Shown here one piece after another: positions 1 through 7,735 of a DNA stretch of 64,000 nt. The stretch is from Salinithrix halophila (GTDB lineage Bacteria > Bacillota > Bacilli > Thermoactinomycetales > DSM-45169): contig NZ_JBHSAP010000009.1 in NCBI RefSeq assembly GCF_042650125.1, forward strand, positions 372,001 to 436,000. The letters are read 5' to 3'. The notes beneath the pieces are model-generated. The model did no database searches and was not told the DNA's origin. It saw nothing but the letters and a program-made list of their open reading frames with translations. Made by a program: the position numbers and the translations under genes. Positions within the stretch are counted from its first letter, which is position 1. Each line of letters opens with the position of its first letter.

Positions 1-36
1 AAAAGAATCATCCTGTAAAAAGAGGAGGAATCGCTT

Positions 37-858
37 GTGGTGGGTCGTCTGTTTCGTTTCTTTGTTATTTTTGTTTCATCCGTCCTGATCGGATTCGCCT
101 TTAACATGTTCCTTCTTTCCCACAAAGTACTGAGCGGGGGGGTCTCCGGTATCGCGATGATCCTGGGCCTCGTCACATCGATCAATTCGGGAACGCTCAT
201 TTTCTTATTAAACATCCCAATTTTCATTCTCGGCTGGATGAAACTGGGCAAGCGGTTCGTAACCATAAGTTTGTTCTCGGTGGCGGTCACTTCGATCTCC
301 ATGGGCATCATCCCGGTGGAAAAGATCTCCGAAGACCCGATCCTCTCTTCCATCTTCGGCGGGGTTATTGTCGGCTTCGCTACAGGACTCATCTTCCGGA
401 GCGGATCTTCCACCGGGGGCTTCGACATCGTCGGCATGGTGCTCACCCGCAAAAAAGACCTTCCTCTGGGCAGCCTCATTTTCTCCATGAATGCGATTGT
501 CGTCTTTATCTCTGGTTTTGTTTTCAACTGGGACCTCGCTTTGTACACGATGGCTTCCATCTTCGTAACCGGCAAGACAATTGATGCCATCCACACCCGT
601 CATATCAAACTCACGCTGATGATTATTACCCCCAAAGGGGATGAGGTAAAAGACCAGCTCCTCTCCAATCTTGTTCGGGGAATCACTATTCTTGACGGAG
701 AAGGGGCCTACACCAAGGAGAAACGCCGAGTGCTGTTTACCGTCATCTCCCGCTATGAACTGGCCCATGTCAAACGGATGATCGCCGAAGTCGACCCACA
801 GGCTTTTGTCAATATTACCCAAACCGTTGATGTTATGGGTTACTTCCGCCGTACATAA
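37..858 (+). CDS. YitT family membrane protein with C-terminal DUF2179
   Basis: 273 residues. The first ~170 residues form five or six hydrophobic segments with short loops (for example the Gly/Ser-rich RSGSSTGGFD turn). The last ~65 residues are a soluble DUF2179-like domain (KLTLMIITPKGDEV to the end). This arrangement defines the YitT/YqfU family of Bacillales membrane proteins, whose substrate is not established. The GTG start at 37 is preceded by AGAGGAGG at good distance. The gene stands alone and ends in a bidirectional terminator shared with the next, convergent gene. Family assignment is firm; function is unknown. Confidence 0.85.
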   Translation: MVGRLFRFFVIFVSSVLIGFAFNMFLLSHKVLSGGVSGIAMILGLVTSINSGTLIFLLNIPIFILGWMKLGKRFVTISLFSVAVTSISMGIIPVEKISEDPILSSIFGGVIVGFATGLIFRSGSSTGGFDIVGMVLTRKKDLPLGSLIFSMNAIVVFISGFVFNWDLALYTMASIFVTGKTIDAIHTRHIKLTLMIITPKGDEVKDQLLSNLVRGITILDGEGAYTKEKRRVLFTVISRYELAHVKRMIAEVDPQAFVNITQTVDVMGYFRRT

Positions 859-866
859 GCCAGAAC

Positions 867-925
867 AAAAAAAGCGAACACCCCGGGACCCTGTAATAGG
901 AGGACATCAAGGTGTTCGCTTTTGG
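867..925. terminator. Bidirectional intrinsic terminator
   Basis: A long inverted repeat (AAAAGCGAACACC at the left, GGTGTTCGCTTTT at the right) with A and T runs on both sides. It separates the convergent yitT-like gene and the 86-residue gene. Confidence 0.75.
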
Positions 926-932
926 TTGGATC

Positions 933-1193
933 TCAAATCACTTGGGATTCCTTCTCCGCCGCCTTGTGCCAAGTTGGCAGGGATACCATAGCCAATTCAT
1001 CCCCGTAAACAATACCCATCTTGTCTGTAACATAGACCCGCCGTCTGCGATAGGTATAACTTTCTTTGATTCGCAGTCGGGTCACCTTGCCGAAGCCGTG
1101 AAGCAGTTGCAGCTCGTCCCCCGCTTCCATTGCGTTGAGGGTGGGGCCCGCTTCGACGCCGCCCATCACGAATTTCCCTTTGTGTGTCGCCAT
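933..1193 (-). CDS. Hypothetical 86-residue protein
   Basis: I do not recognise this protein. It is basic, soluble and rich in beta-type residues (KVTRLRIKESYTYRRRRVYV in the middle), without signal peptide or membrane segment. The ATG at 1193 follows GGGAGGCGG at 6-7 bases, which makes it a convincing gene despite its size. A longer plus-strand reading frame covers the same bases but has no ribosome binding site. The gene is monocistronic, converges on the yitT-like gene and shares its terminator. An AT-rich upstream stretch (about 1200-1330) could hold the promoter. Confidence 0.6.
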   Translation of the reverse strand: MATHKGKFVMGGVEAGPTLNAMEAGDELQLLHGFGKVTRLRIKESYTYRRRRVYVTDKMGIVYGDELAMVSLPTWHKAAEKESQVI

Positions 1194-1374
1194 GGAAACC
1201 GCCTCCCATTTGATTATTTCGAATATTTTACATTGTTACAATACGTTAACATTTTGATTACACCCTTTTGTCGTTCATTCTAATCTCTCTATACCCCTTC
1301 CACAACCAATTAATTTGACTAATGTTTGAACTATTGTGTGTTAACAAAATGTTCACATCTACCCTCGGCAGAAA

Positions 1375-1409
1375 AAAAGCCGACCGTTTCAAGAAACGGT
1401 CGGCTTTTT
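1375..1409 (-). terminator. Terminator downstream of dcd
   Basis: A perfect 16-bp inverted repeat (AAAAGCCGACCGTTTC and its complement, 2-3 base loop) followed by a T run on the minus strand, just after the dcd stop codon. Confidence 0.8.
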
Positions 1410-1423
1410 CCTTTGGCCTATTG

Positions 1424-1981
1424 TTAGATCCGGGGGAGTGTGATTCCCCGTTGATTCTGGTATTTCCCCTGTTTGTCCCGATAAGAGACTTCGCAAACTT
1501 CATCACTCTCAAAAAAGACCACCTGGCACAATCCTTCATTGGCGTAAATTTTGGCCGGAAGAGGTGTCGTATTGGAAATCTCCAACGTGACATGTCCTTC
1601 CCAGCCTGGCTCAAAAGGAGTTACATTGGTAATGATGCCACATCGAGCATAAGTGGATTTGCCAACACACATGGCTAATACATTATCCGGAATTCGGAAG
1701 TACTCCACCGAAGTGGCCAAAGCGAAGGAGTTCGGCGGTACAATGGCTACTTCCCCTTCAAAATCAAGAAAAGAATTTTCGTCGATCGCCTTGGGATCAA
1801 TCACCGGCATTAAAGCATTGTGGAAGATCTTGAAGTGAGTTCCTACCCGAAGGTCATACCCATAGCTGGAAAGGCCGAAGCTGACGGCTTCTCCCTTGCC
1901 CACGTTTCGGTCGACAAAGGGTTCGATCATGCCGTGTTCCAGGGCCATTTTCCGTATCCATTTATCCGATTTGATCGTCAT
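1424..1981 (-). CDS. dcd: dCTP deaminase
   Basis: Converts dCTP to dUTP and ammonia, feeding dTMP synthesis. The product is 185 residues, the usual family length. The conserved block GKSTYARCGI followed by TPFEPGWEGHVTLEI (about residues 107-135) is the trimeric dUTPase/Dcd active-site region; the EGHVTLE segment carries the catalytic glutamate. I chose ATG 1981 (MTIKSDKWI) with AGGGGAAG upstream; the open frame extends 25 codons further but that part is not Dcd-like. It is a single gene with its own terminator, preceded by the terminator of the metIC operon. Confidence 0.9.
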   Translation of the reverse strand: MTIKSDKWIRKMALEHGMIEPFVDRNVGKGEAVSFGLSSYGYDLRVGTHFKIFHNALMPVIDPKAIDENSFLDFEGEVAIVPPNSFALATSVEYFRIPDNVLAMCVGKSTYARCGIITNVTPFEPGWEGHVTLEISNTTPLPAKIYANEGLCQVVFFESDEVCEVSYRDKQGKYQNQRGITLPRI

Positions 1982-2043
1982 AAACGCGCTTCCCCTTTTA
2001 CTCTCTGGTTTCCCATTCATTTTACAACAACCCGTCCCCACAA

Positions 2044-2077
2044 AAAACCGCCTCACCTGAATCGGTGATTGGCGGTT
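2044..2077 (-). terminator. Terminator of the metI-metC operon
   Basis: Inverted repeat AACCGCC/GGCGGTT with an inner CACC/GGTG stem, followed on the minus strand by a T run, 35 bases after the metC stop. Confidence 0.7.
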
Positions 2078-2110
2078 GCTGGGAAACCTCCCATAACAGG
2101 GCTCCCGGAT

Positions 2111-3292
2111 TCAAATAATCGAAGCCCTCCACTCAACCCCTACAGAGTATAGGCGACGTCCCTCAATGGACTGTTCCAGATCATGGAGGATATCCTCTGC
2201 GTCTTCAAGGCCGACGGAGAGACGCAAGAGGCCGTCGGCAACCCCCCTGGCCTCCCGTTCCTCTTTCGGCATGGCGGCATGGGACATCCGGGCGGGATAG
2301 GAAAGGATGCTTTCCACCGAACCAAGGCTGACAGCAACGATCGGAATTCTCACTTGAGAGAGTACTTCCCGGACTTTTTTCCCGCTACCCAGATCAAAAG
2401 AAAGGACGGCTCCATGGGCACTCGCTTGGGAGGACTGAAGCGCATGGCCGGGATGTTCAGGTAATCCGGTATAAAAGACCCGTTCCACACCGGGGATCTG
2501 TTTCAACCCTTTAGCGATTTTGGCTGCGGAAGCGGTGGAGGCATCCATCCGTGCCTTCAGGGTCTTCAGCCCCCGCATCGTCAGCCAGGAATCCTGAACA
2601 CCCAAGATGGAGCCAAGAGCATTCTGCAAACCGCTAATTCGTTCCGCCGTCTCCTTTTCTCTTGCCACTACCAGCCCGGAGACCACGTCGCTATGACCGC
2701 CGATAAATTTGGTGGCGGAGTGGACCACAATATCCGCACCCAACTCCAGCGGACGCTGGTAACAGGGAGTCATAAACGTGTTATCCACGATGGTCAACAG
2801 CCCATGATCCCGGGCGATTGCCGCCGCGCCCCTAAGATCGGTCACCTTGAGGGTAGGGTTCGAGGGTGTTTCAATATAGAGGGCTTTTGTATTGGGGCGG
2901 ATCGCCGCTTCCACCTGTGCTAGATCGGTGGTATCCACGAAAGATGATTCAATGCCCATCCGGGGCAACACCTGGGTCAACACCCGAAACGTACCGCCAT
3001 ACAAATCGTTGGAAACTACGAGGTGATCACCAGAAGAGAAAAGGAAAAAGACACTGGAAATCGCGGCCATCCCGGAAGAAAAGGCTGAACCTCCAGCCCC
3101 CCCCTCCAGTTCAGCGATGGTCTGTTCCAAGGCCCGCCGAGTCGGGTTCCCCGAGCGGGCATAATCAAACTCACCGGGAGAATCGATGTCCGCCTGATGA
3201 AAGGTGGATGCCTGATAGAGCGGTATGCTGGCAGCGCCGGTTATCGGATCGATTTCATTCCCATTGTGCAAAAGGCGCGTTCCAAATTTCAT
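2111..3292 (-). CDS. metC: Cystathionine beta-lyase
   Basis: PLP enzyme that cleaves cystathionine to homocysteine, pyruvate and ammonia in methionine synthesis. It has 393 residues, typical of the Cys/Met metabolism PLP family. The PLP lysine lies in VVHSATKFIGGH (about residue 198), with YSRSGNP-type and SSGMAAIS motifs upstream (FDYARSGNPTRRALE, FSSGMAAISSVF). The start resembles B. subtilis MetC (FGTRLLHNG). It follows metI after only six bases, so the two are co-transcribed behind the SAM riboswitch, the same arrangement as metI-metC of B. subtilis. A homocysteine gamma-lyase activity cannot be excluded from sequence alone. Confidence 0.85.
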   Translation of the reverse strand: MKFGTRLLHNGNEIDPITGAASIPLYQASTFHQADIDSPGEFDYARSGNPTRRALEQTIAELEGGAGGSAFSSGMAAISSVFFLFSSGDHLVVSNDLYGGTFRVLTQVLPRMGIESSFVDTTDLAQVEAAIRPNTKALYIETPSNPTLKVTDLRGAAAIARDHGLLTIVDNTFMTPCYQRPLELGADIVVHSATKFIGGHSDVVSGLVVAREKETAERISGLQNALGSILGVQDSWLTMRGLKTLKARMDASTASAAKIAKGLKQIPGVERVFYTGLPEHPGHALQSSQASAHGAVLSFDLGSGKKVREVLSQVRIPIVAVSLGSVESILSYPARMSHAAMPKEEREARGVADGLLRLSVGLEDAEDILHDLEQSIEGRRLYSVGVEWRASII

Positions 3293-3298
3293 CGCGTG

Positions 3299-4474
3299 TC
3301 ACACCCTTTCCTCTTTGGAGTAGAGAGACGTCTGTATACTTGCTTGCTTCAGCGCCCCGGACAGGTCGTCAATCAAGTCACCCAGATTTTCGATCCCAAC
3401 AGAGAGGCGGAGCAGTTTGTCGCAAACCCCTACCCGGTGCCGGATCGCTTCTGGAATGTCCGCATGGGTCTGAGTGGAAGGGTACGTAATCAAGCTTTCC
3501 ACGCCCCCCAGGCTTTCGGCGAAGGAGATTAGCTTCAAGGATGCCAAGAGTTCCGGAACCAAAGAGGAGTCCTTCAACCGGAAGGAAAGCATCCCGCCGT
3601 ACCCCCTCGCTTGAGCTTCTTGTACCTTGCGATCCAGAGGGTCGCGTGTCGGATAGAAAACATCTTCTACCGCCGGATGTTCCCGCAGAAACTGGGTGAG
3701 GGCAAGAGCATTTTCCTGATGCTTCTCCATCCGCAGAGCCAGGGTTTTCATTCCCCGCATCAACAGCCAAGCATCCTGGGGCCCCAATACCGCCCCGATA
3801 GAGTTGTGAAGGGCGAATACTTTTTCCGACAGTTCTGTGCCCCGGCTGACAATCAGCCCTGCCAAGACATCATTGTGGCCTCCTAAGTATTTGGTCGCGG
3901 AGTGAACGACCAAGTCCGCTCCCAGCTCCAGCGGTTGCTGAAAATAGGGTGTCATAAAGGTATTATCCACAATGGAGAGCCATCCCTGGGCCGTGGCCAG
4001 TTCGCAGACGGCCTGGATATCGGTTACTCGCATCAGAGGGTTGGTGGGGGACTCAATGAAAATCCCACGGGTTTCAGGACAAGCCGCCTTCCGGATCGCT
4101 TCTAAATCCCGCAGATCGACGTAGCTGAAGGAGAGCCCGTAACGGGTCAGCACTTCCTCGAACAGCCGGTATGTCCCTCCGTAAAGATCCAAAGAAACAA
4201 TCAGATGATCTCCCCGGGAAAAAAGTCCCATCAACGTCTGGATCGCGGCCATCCCGGAGCTACAGGCAAACCCTCTGTCTCCTCCCTCCAGATCGGCGAT
4301 CGCTTCCTCTAGAACCACTCGCGTCGGGTTGGCCGTCCGGGTATAATCAAAACCCGTCGACTGTCCCAATGCCGGATGTTCATAAGCTGTGGAGTAATAG
4401 ACCGGACAGCTGATCGCTCCCGTGGTACGACATCGGCTTTTTCCGATTTGCGCTAGTTTTGTCTCTTGATGCAT
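3299..4474 (-). CDS. metI: Cystathionine gamma-synthase / O-acetylhomoserine thiolyase
   Basis: First PLP enzyme of the operon. It joins an O-acylhomoserine with cysteine (or sulfide) to give cystathionine (or homocysteine). 391 residues. The N-terminus (ETKLAQIGKSRCRTTGAIS) and the block STGFDYTRTANPTR match MetI. The PLP lysine is in VVHSATKYLGGHND (about residue 195). A TTG at 4480 would extend the frame by two codons, but GGAGGG lies directly against it; the ATG at 4474 sits six bases from that ribosome binding site and is the better start. Expression should be shut off by S-adenosylmethionine through the leader riboswitch. Confidence 0.88.
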   Translation of the reverse strand: MHQETKLAQIGKSRCRTTGAISCPVYYSTAYEHPALGQSTGFDYTRTANPTRVVLEEAIADLEGGDRGFACSSGMAAIQTLMGLFSRGDHLIVSLDLYGGTYRLFEEVLTRYGLSFSYVDLRDLEAIRKAACPETRGIFIESPTNPLMRVTDIQAVCELATAQGWLSIVDNTFMTPYFQQPLELGADLVVHSATKYLGGHNDVLAGLIVSRGTELSEKVFALHNSIGAVLGPQDAWLLMRGMKTLALRMEKHQENALALTQFLREHPAVEDVFYPTRDPLDRKVQEAQARGYGGMLSFRLKDSSLVPELLASLKLISFAESLGGVESLITYPSTQTHADIPEAIRHRVGVCDKLLRLSVGIENLGDLIDDLSGALKQASIQTSLYSKEERV

Positions 4475-4540
4475 ATCCAACCCTCCATACCATATCCGCT
4501 CCCGTCTTCAGTTCCCGAAAATTCGTGCTCCTTCAGCAAT

Positions 4541-4700
4541 AAAAAACCTCTTCCCTTTATCAAGAGAAGAGGTTGGATCGCAAGTCCCTCCTCTTATCTC
4601 TCAGAAACCAGCAGGTCTCTGCAAGAATTGGCACCTTCCGGTCTCAACCGGGGTTGCCGGGCTTCATCGGGCTCGTCCCTCCGCCGCTCTTGATAAGAGT
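4541..4700 (-). promoter_or_regulatory. SAM-I (S-box) riboswitch with terminator
   Basis: On the minus strand the leader reads CTTATCAAGAGCGGCGGAGG, then GACGAGCCCGATGAAGCC and CGGCAACC, and closes with CTGAGAGATAAGAGG. These are the conserved blocks of the SAM-I aptamer (aptamer about 4591-4700). A terminator hairpin follows (AACCTCTTC/GAAGAGGTT plus T run, 4541-4576). SAM binding is expected to promote termination and lower metI-metC expression. Confidence 0.95.
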
Positions 4701-4745
4701 GTTACAAGAATTCTTGATTTAATTTCCGTCTGAAACTTGTGTTTT

Positions 4746-4774
4746 ATTATACCGGGGTCTTTCGGGGGCGTCAA
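4746..4774 (-). promoter_or_regulatory. Sigma-A promoter of the metIC leader
   Basis: Minus strand TTGACG, 17-base spacer, TATAAT, about 46 bases upstream of the SAM riboswitch aptamer. Confidence 0.8.
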
Positions 4775-5104
4775 CCCTTCCCACACAAAAAGGAACAAGA
4801 GCCAAAAAAGGCGATTAAAACCTTGAAATCACGAAACTCAAGAAGATCAGCTTGTTGACAAGTGCTTCCACCACATCGCAAAAAATAAACCGGTTTCCGG
4901 CAGAGAGTCTGTTGGCACCAGCCACTCAGCAAGTATCCAACCAGCATCACGCTACTGGTTGGAGTCGGAAGGGACGGAGCGGACTAACCCCATATTGCGG
5001 GAGGGACATCTGGCACGAAGTCGGAAATCCGGCTCCGCGCCCCTGCATCGGTGTGTCAGCCGCCGCGAAGATCACTTTCTCTGGTGTTTTCAGAATTCAT
5101 ATTT
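4775..5104. other. Gene-free interval upstream of rocD
   Basis: No convincing reading frame with a ribosome binding site. Two hairpins stand out: CCAACCAG/CTGGTTGG near 4936-4963 and a GC-rich fold around 5020-5060 (GGAAATCCGGCTCCGCGCC region). I do not recognise an RNA family here. The promoter-proximal part from 5105 is listed separately. Confidence 0.4.
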
Positions 5105-5150
5105 ATGTATGCGAATACATTTTGATCCGTTTTACCCAGAAGCCTATGAA
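5105..5150 (+). promoter_or_regulatory. Possible operator and promoter of rocD
   Basis: A perfect 16-bp palindrome ATGTAT-GCGA-ATACAT (5105-5120) lies immediately upstream of TTGATC-17-TATGAA (5122-5150). The half-sites loosely resemble ArgR/AhrC ARG boxes (TGNAT/ATNCA). Known regulation of rocD by AhrC in B. subtilis makes that plausible, but it is inference. No SigL-type -24/-12 promoter was seen. Confidence 0.4.
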
Positions 5151-5242
5151 CCAGGGGCAGGCGGTGTTATATTTGAGGAGAGAATACCGCTATCAATCAT
5201 ATTTCTGCCATGATCGAGCAAACCCCCGAAGGAGTGGAGCCG

Positions 5243-6436
5243 ATGTCTAAGAATCAAACCCTCATCAATCTGACCGACCAACATGGTGCCCGCAACTATC
5301 ATCCCCTTCCTATCGTCATCGCCAAAGCGGAGGGGGTCTGGGTAGAAGACGCGGACGGCAATCGCTATATGGATATGCTTAGCGCTTATTCGGCATTGAA
5401 CCACGGTCATTGCCATCCCAAATTGATCCGGGCACTGAAGGACCAGGCAGAAAAGGTCACCTTGACTTCCCGTGCCTTCCACAACGATCAACTGGGTCTA
5501 TTTTACGAACGTGTCGCTGCCCTCACAGGCAAAGATCTCGTCCTTCCGATGAACACCGGAGCCGAAGCGGTGGAAACAGCAATCAAGGCAGTACGCCGCT
5601 GGGCCTACGATGTAAAAAAGGTACCTGCCGACCAGGCTGAAATCATCGTCTGCGAGGAAAATTTCCACGGTCGTACGATGGCCGCCGTTTCCCTCTCCTC
5701 CAGTGAAGAATATAAGCGCGGGTTCGGCCCGATGCTGCCCGGAATCAAGGTGATTCCCTATGGAGACGCCGAAGCGCTGAAACAGGCGATCACTCCCCAC
5801 ACGGCTGCTTTCCTCGTCGAACCGATCCAAGGAGAGGCAGGCGTCATTGTACCGCCCGAAGGCTTCCTGAAAGAAGCCGCCGCCATCTGCCAGGAGAACC
5901 GTGTTCTCTTTGTTGCGGACGAGATACAGACAGGGTTTGGTCGTACGGGCCAACTTTTCGCCTGTGACTGGGAAGGCGTGAAGCCCGACATGTATATTAT
6001 GGGGAAAGCCCTTGGTGGAGGGGTCTTGCCCATCTCGGCCGTAGCTGCCAATGAAGAGGTTCTCGGCGTTTTCGAACCCGGCTCCCACGGCTCCACCTTC
6101 GGCGGCAACCCCCTTGCCTGCGCTGTTTCCATCGCCGCCTTGGAAGTGCTGGAAGAAGAAAACCTCGTCACCCGTTCTCGGGATTTGGGCCGGATCTTCA
6201 TGGATGAACTACAGAAGATCCAAAATCCTGCCATCAAGGAGATCCGCGGCAAAGGACTGTTCATCGGGATGGAACTCGACGAACCTGCCCGTCCCTACTG
6301 CGAAGCGTTAGCCGATTCAGGCCTCCTATGTAAAGAGACACACGAAAATACCATCCGCTTCGCTCCTCCCCTCATCATCACCGAGGAGGAACTGAACTGG
6401 GCTCTCGAACGGGTTTGCTCCGTTCTCCAGAAATAA
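5243..6436 (+). CDS. rocD: Ornithine aminotransferase
   Basis: Class III PLP aminotransferase, 397 residues. It converts ornithine and 2-oxoglutarate to glutamate semialdehyde and glutamate in arginine/ornithine catabolism. Diagnostic segments are MLSAYSALNHGHCHPK, TEAVETAIK-type MNTGAEAVETAIK, EPIQGEAGVIVPPEGF, VADEIQTGFGRTG and the PLP lysine in MGKALGGGVLPISAV (about residue 252). I chose ATG 5243, which has AAGGAGTG eight bases upstream; the frame starts earlier at 5210 without a site. It stands alone with its own terminator; no rocE or rocF is adjacent. Confidence 0.92.
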   Translation: MSKNQTLINLTDQHGARNYHPLPIVIAKAEGVWVEDADGNRYMDMLSAYSALNHGHCHPKLIRALKDQAEKVTLTSRAFHNDQLGLFYERVAALTGKDLVLPMNTGAEAVETAIKAVRRWAYDVKKVPADQAEIIVCEENFHGRTMAAVSLSSSEEYKRGFGPMLPGIKVIPYGDAEALKQAITPHTAAFLVEPIQGEAGVIVPPEGFLKEAAAICQENRVLFVADEIQTGFGRTGQLFACDWEGVKPDMYIMGKALGGGVLPISAVAANEEVLGVFEPGSHGSTFGGNPLACAVSIAALEVLEEENLVTRSRDLGRIFMDELQKIQNPAIKEIRGKGLFIGMELDEPARPYCEALADSGLLCKETHENTIRFAPPLIITEEELNWALERVCSVLQK

Positions 6437-6442
6437 CAACCA

Positions 6443-6486
6443 AAAAACAAACCGGCTCCCTTTCAGGGGTGCCGGTTTGTTTTTTA
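6443..6486. terminator. Bidirectional terminator
   Basis: Inverted repeat AAAACAAACCGGC/GCCGGTTTGTTTT with A/T tails on both strands. It ends rocD on the plus strand and the short membrane-peptide genes on the minus strand. Confidence 0.85.
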
Positions 6487-6492
6487 TTTCCT

Positions 6493-6561
6493 TCAAAGGG
6501 CATTGGCAATCGCAACGATTAAGGCAATAGCTCCGATCACCATCAGGATGGTACGTACCAC
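6493..6561 (-). CDS. 22-residue membrane peptide (second of a tandem pair)
   Basis: GTG start at 6561 with AGAGGAG eight bases upstream; the stop TGA lies just before the shared terminator. The product begins MVRTILMVIGAIALIV and is almost entirely hydrophobic, long enough for one transmembrane helix. It matches its upstream neighbour in length and pattern (short polar start with Arg3, then a helix with Ile-Gly at 9-10). Its ribosome binding site starts within a few bases of the neighbour's stop, so the two are probably translated together. The family is unknown to me; the position after a strong site and before a terminator supports a real gene. Confidence 0.5.
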   Translation of the reverse strand: MVRTILMVIGAIALIVAIANAL

Positions 6562-6579
6562 GCCAATCGCTCCTCTCGA

Positions 6580-6648
6580 TCAGAGATTTCGGATGACGAA
6601 TAATACCACAACGACAATTCCGATAATGATCAAGATGTTTCTCAGCAA
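6580..6648 (-). CDS. 22-residue membrane peptide (first of a tandem pair)
   Basis: TTG start at 6648, with GGGAGTGA about seven bases upstream. The product (from TTG CTG AGA) begins MLRNILIIIGIVVVVLFV and ends RNL, a single predicted membrane helix with one basic residue at each end. The pattern of the first ten residues repeats in the next gene, suggesting duplication. It may be co-transcribed with the upstream hydrolase gene or from its own promoter. A toxin-like or regulatory membrane peptide is possible, but no antitoxin RNA or partner was recognised. Confidence 0.45.
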   Translation of the reverse strand: MLRNILIIIGIVVVVLFVIRNL

Positions 6649-6791
6649 GTGGTTTTCACTCCCTTTGAGATCGGTAAATTTCTAACTCCAATGGCTCCGT
6701 CCTTGTGTATAAAATAACCGACTCCGTCTCCTATCAAACATCCCATTGCTATGCCCGTGCCATCTACCACACTCTTGTACAGGCAGGATTC

Positions 6792-7601
6792 CTATCGTTT
6801 AGCCTCGTTTCCCACATACCGGCCTTGATCGGGAACAGCCAGCTGATCAAAGTTGACGGCTAGCCTCCCCAATTGACGAAGCAATTCCCCGCCATGCATG
6901 GGAATACCATGGCCGGTGGCCACAGCCAAGGGTTTCAATCCATAAAGCTTTTTCACAGATCGACCAGCCTCTTCCCAATCACTCGTGAAATAGGCAGGCG
7001 GGCCATGGACTTCCCGACGTTGTGTCACGACGGCCCAAGCGGATTCCTGTTTGACGGTGGTAAAGGCGTCACCCGCAATGAGCACCCGATCTTCATCCCG
7101 AAACAGGGCAATGTGTCCCTCTGTATGCCCGGGTGTATGAACCCATCGCCAGCCAAGAAGGGTAGGTAGACTGCCATCCGGGGGGAGCGATTGTACCCGC
7201 CTTCCAAGATCAATTCCCCGATAGGGATACAGCGGCGCCATCCGAGCCATCAACCCGCCCCCGACTGAGGAGTCCGGGGGAAGATAGTCGGATTGTCCGG
7301 TCAAATAAGGCAACTCCCTTTCGTGGGCATAAACAGGAACATCCCAATAGCGCATGAGGGTTTCTAGAGCACCGACATGATCAAAATGTCCATGGGTCAG
7401 AATAATCGCTTGCGGTCGGCAGCCCTTCCCAAATCGCTCCTCTGCTGTACGGATGATCTCGGCTGCGGTTCGGGATAACCCTGCGTCCACCAGGGTCCAT
7501 GTTCCGCCGGACTCCCCAATCATACAGACGTTGGCGATGAAGAGGCGCTTGCAGAGGACATCCGAGGCCACGGAATATCCTCCCCCCTTTCCCATAACCA
7601 C
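6792..7601 (-). CDS. MBL-fold metallo-hydrolase
   Basis: About 269 residues with the metallo-beta-lactamase fold. The zinc motif HGHFDH is in ILTHGHFDHVGALE, further ligands are in HTPGHTEGHIALF and IAGDAF, and a final His is in VATGHGIPMHGG. Such proteins hydrolyse thioesters, lactones or related bonds; the substrate cannot be predicted here. The open frame continues upstream to 7649. GGTGAG sits six bases before GTG 7601, which I take as the start (VVMGKGGGYSV), but ATG 7595 or 7619 are possible. It is divergent from the DUF2935 gene across a 12-bp inverted repeat. Confidence 0.75.
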   Translation of the reverse strand: MVMGKGGGYSVASDVLCKRLFIANVCMIGESGGTWTLVDAGLSRTAAEIIRTAEERFGKGCRPQAIILTHGHFDHVGALETLMRYWDVPVYAHERELPYLTGQSDYLPPDSSVGGGLMARMAPLYPYRGIDLGRRVQSLPPDGSLPTLLGWRWVHTPGHTEGHIALFRDEDRVLIAGDAFTTVKQESAWAVVTQRREVHGPPAYFTSDWEEAGRSVKKLYGLKPLAVATGHGIPMHGGELLRQLGRLAVNFDQLAVPDQGRYVGNEAKR

Positions 7602-7651
7602 GATCATCTCACCTACCATGAAAAAAGATGCTTTCATGATGTCCAGCACGA

Positions 7652-7687
7652 GAAAATCTTATGTATTGAATCCAGCATGAGATTTTC
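7652..7687. promoter_or_regulatory. Inverted repeat between divergent genes
   Basis: GAAAATCTTATG and CATGAGATTTTC (one mismatch) separated by 12 bases, in the short space between the divergent MBL hydrolase and DUF2935 genes. Position and symmetry suggest an operator; no regulator is identified. Confidence 0.35.
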
Positions 7688-7735
7688 GCTTTCTTCATAC
7701 CTTGGTTGAGAAGCAGGTTGAAGGGAGGCGCTCGC

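Noticed and set aside
6657..6791. After the TAG of the MBL hydrolase the same frame stays open for about 45 codons with a Gly-rich stretch (GTGIAMGCLIGDGVGYF).
   Set aside because: No start codon with a ribosome binding site and no known read-through signal; more likely chance or a short 3' region.
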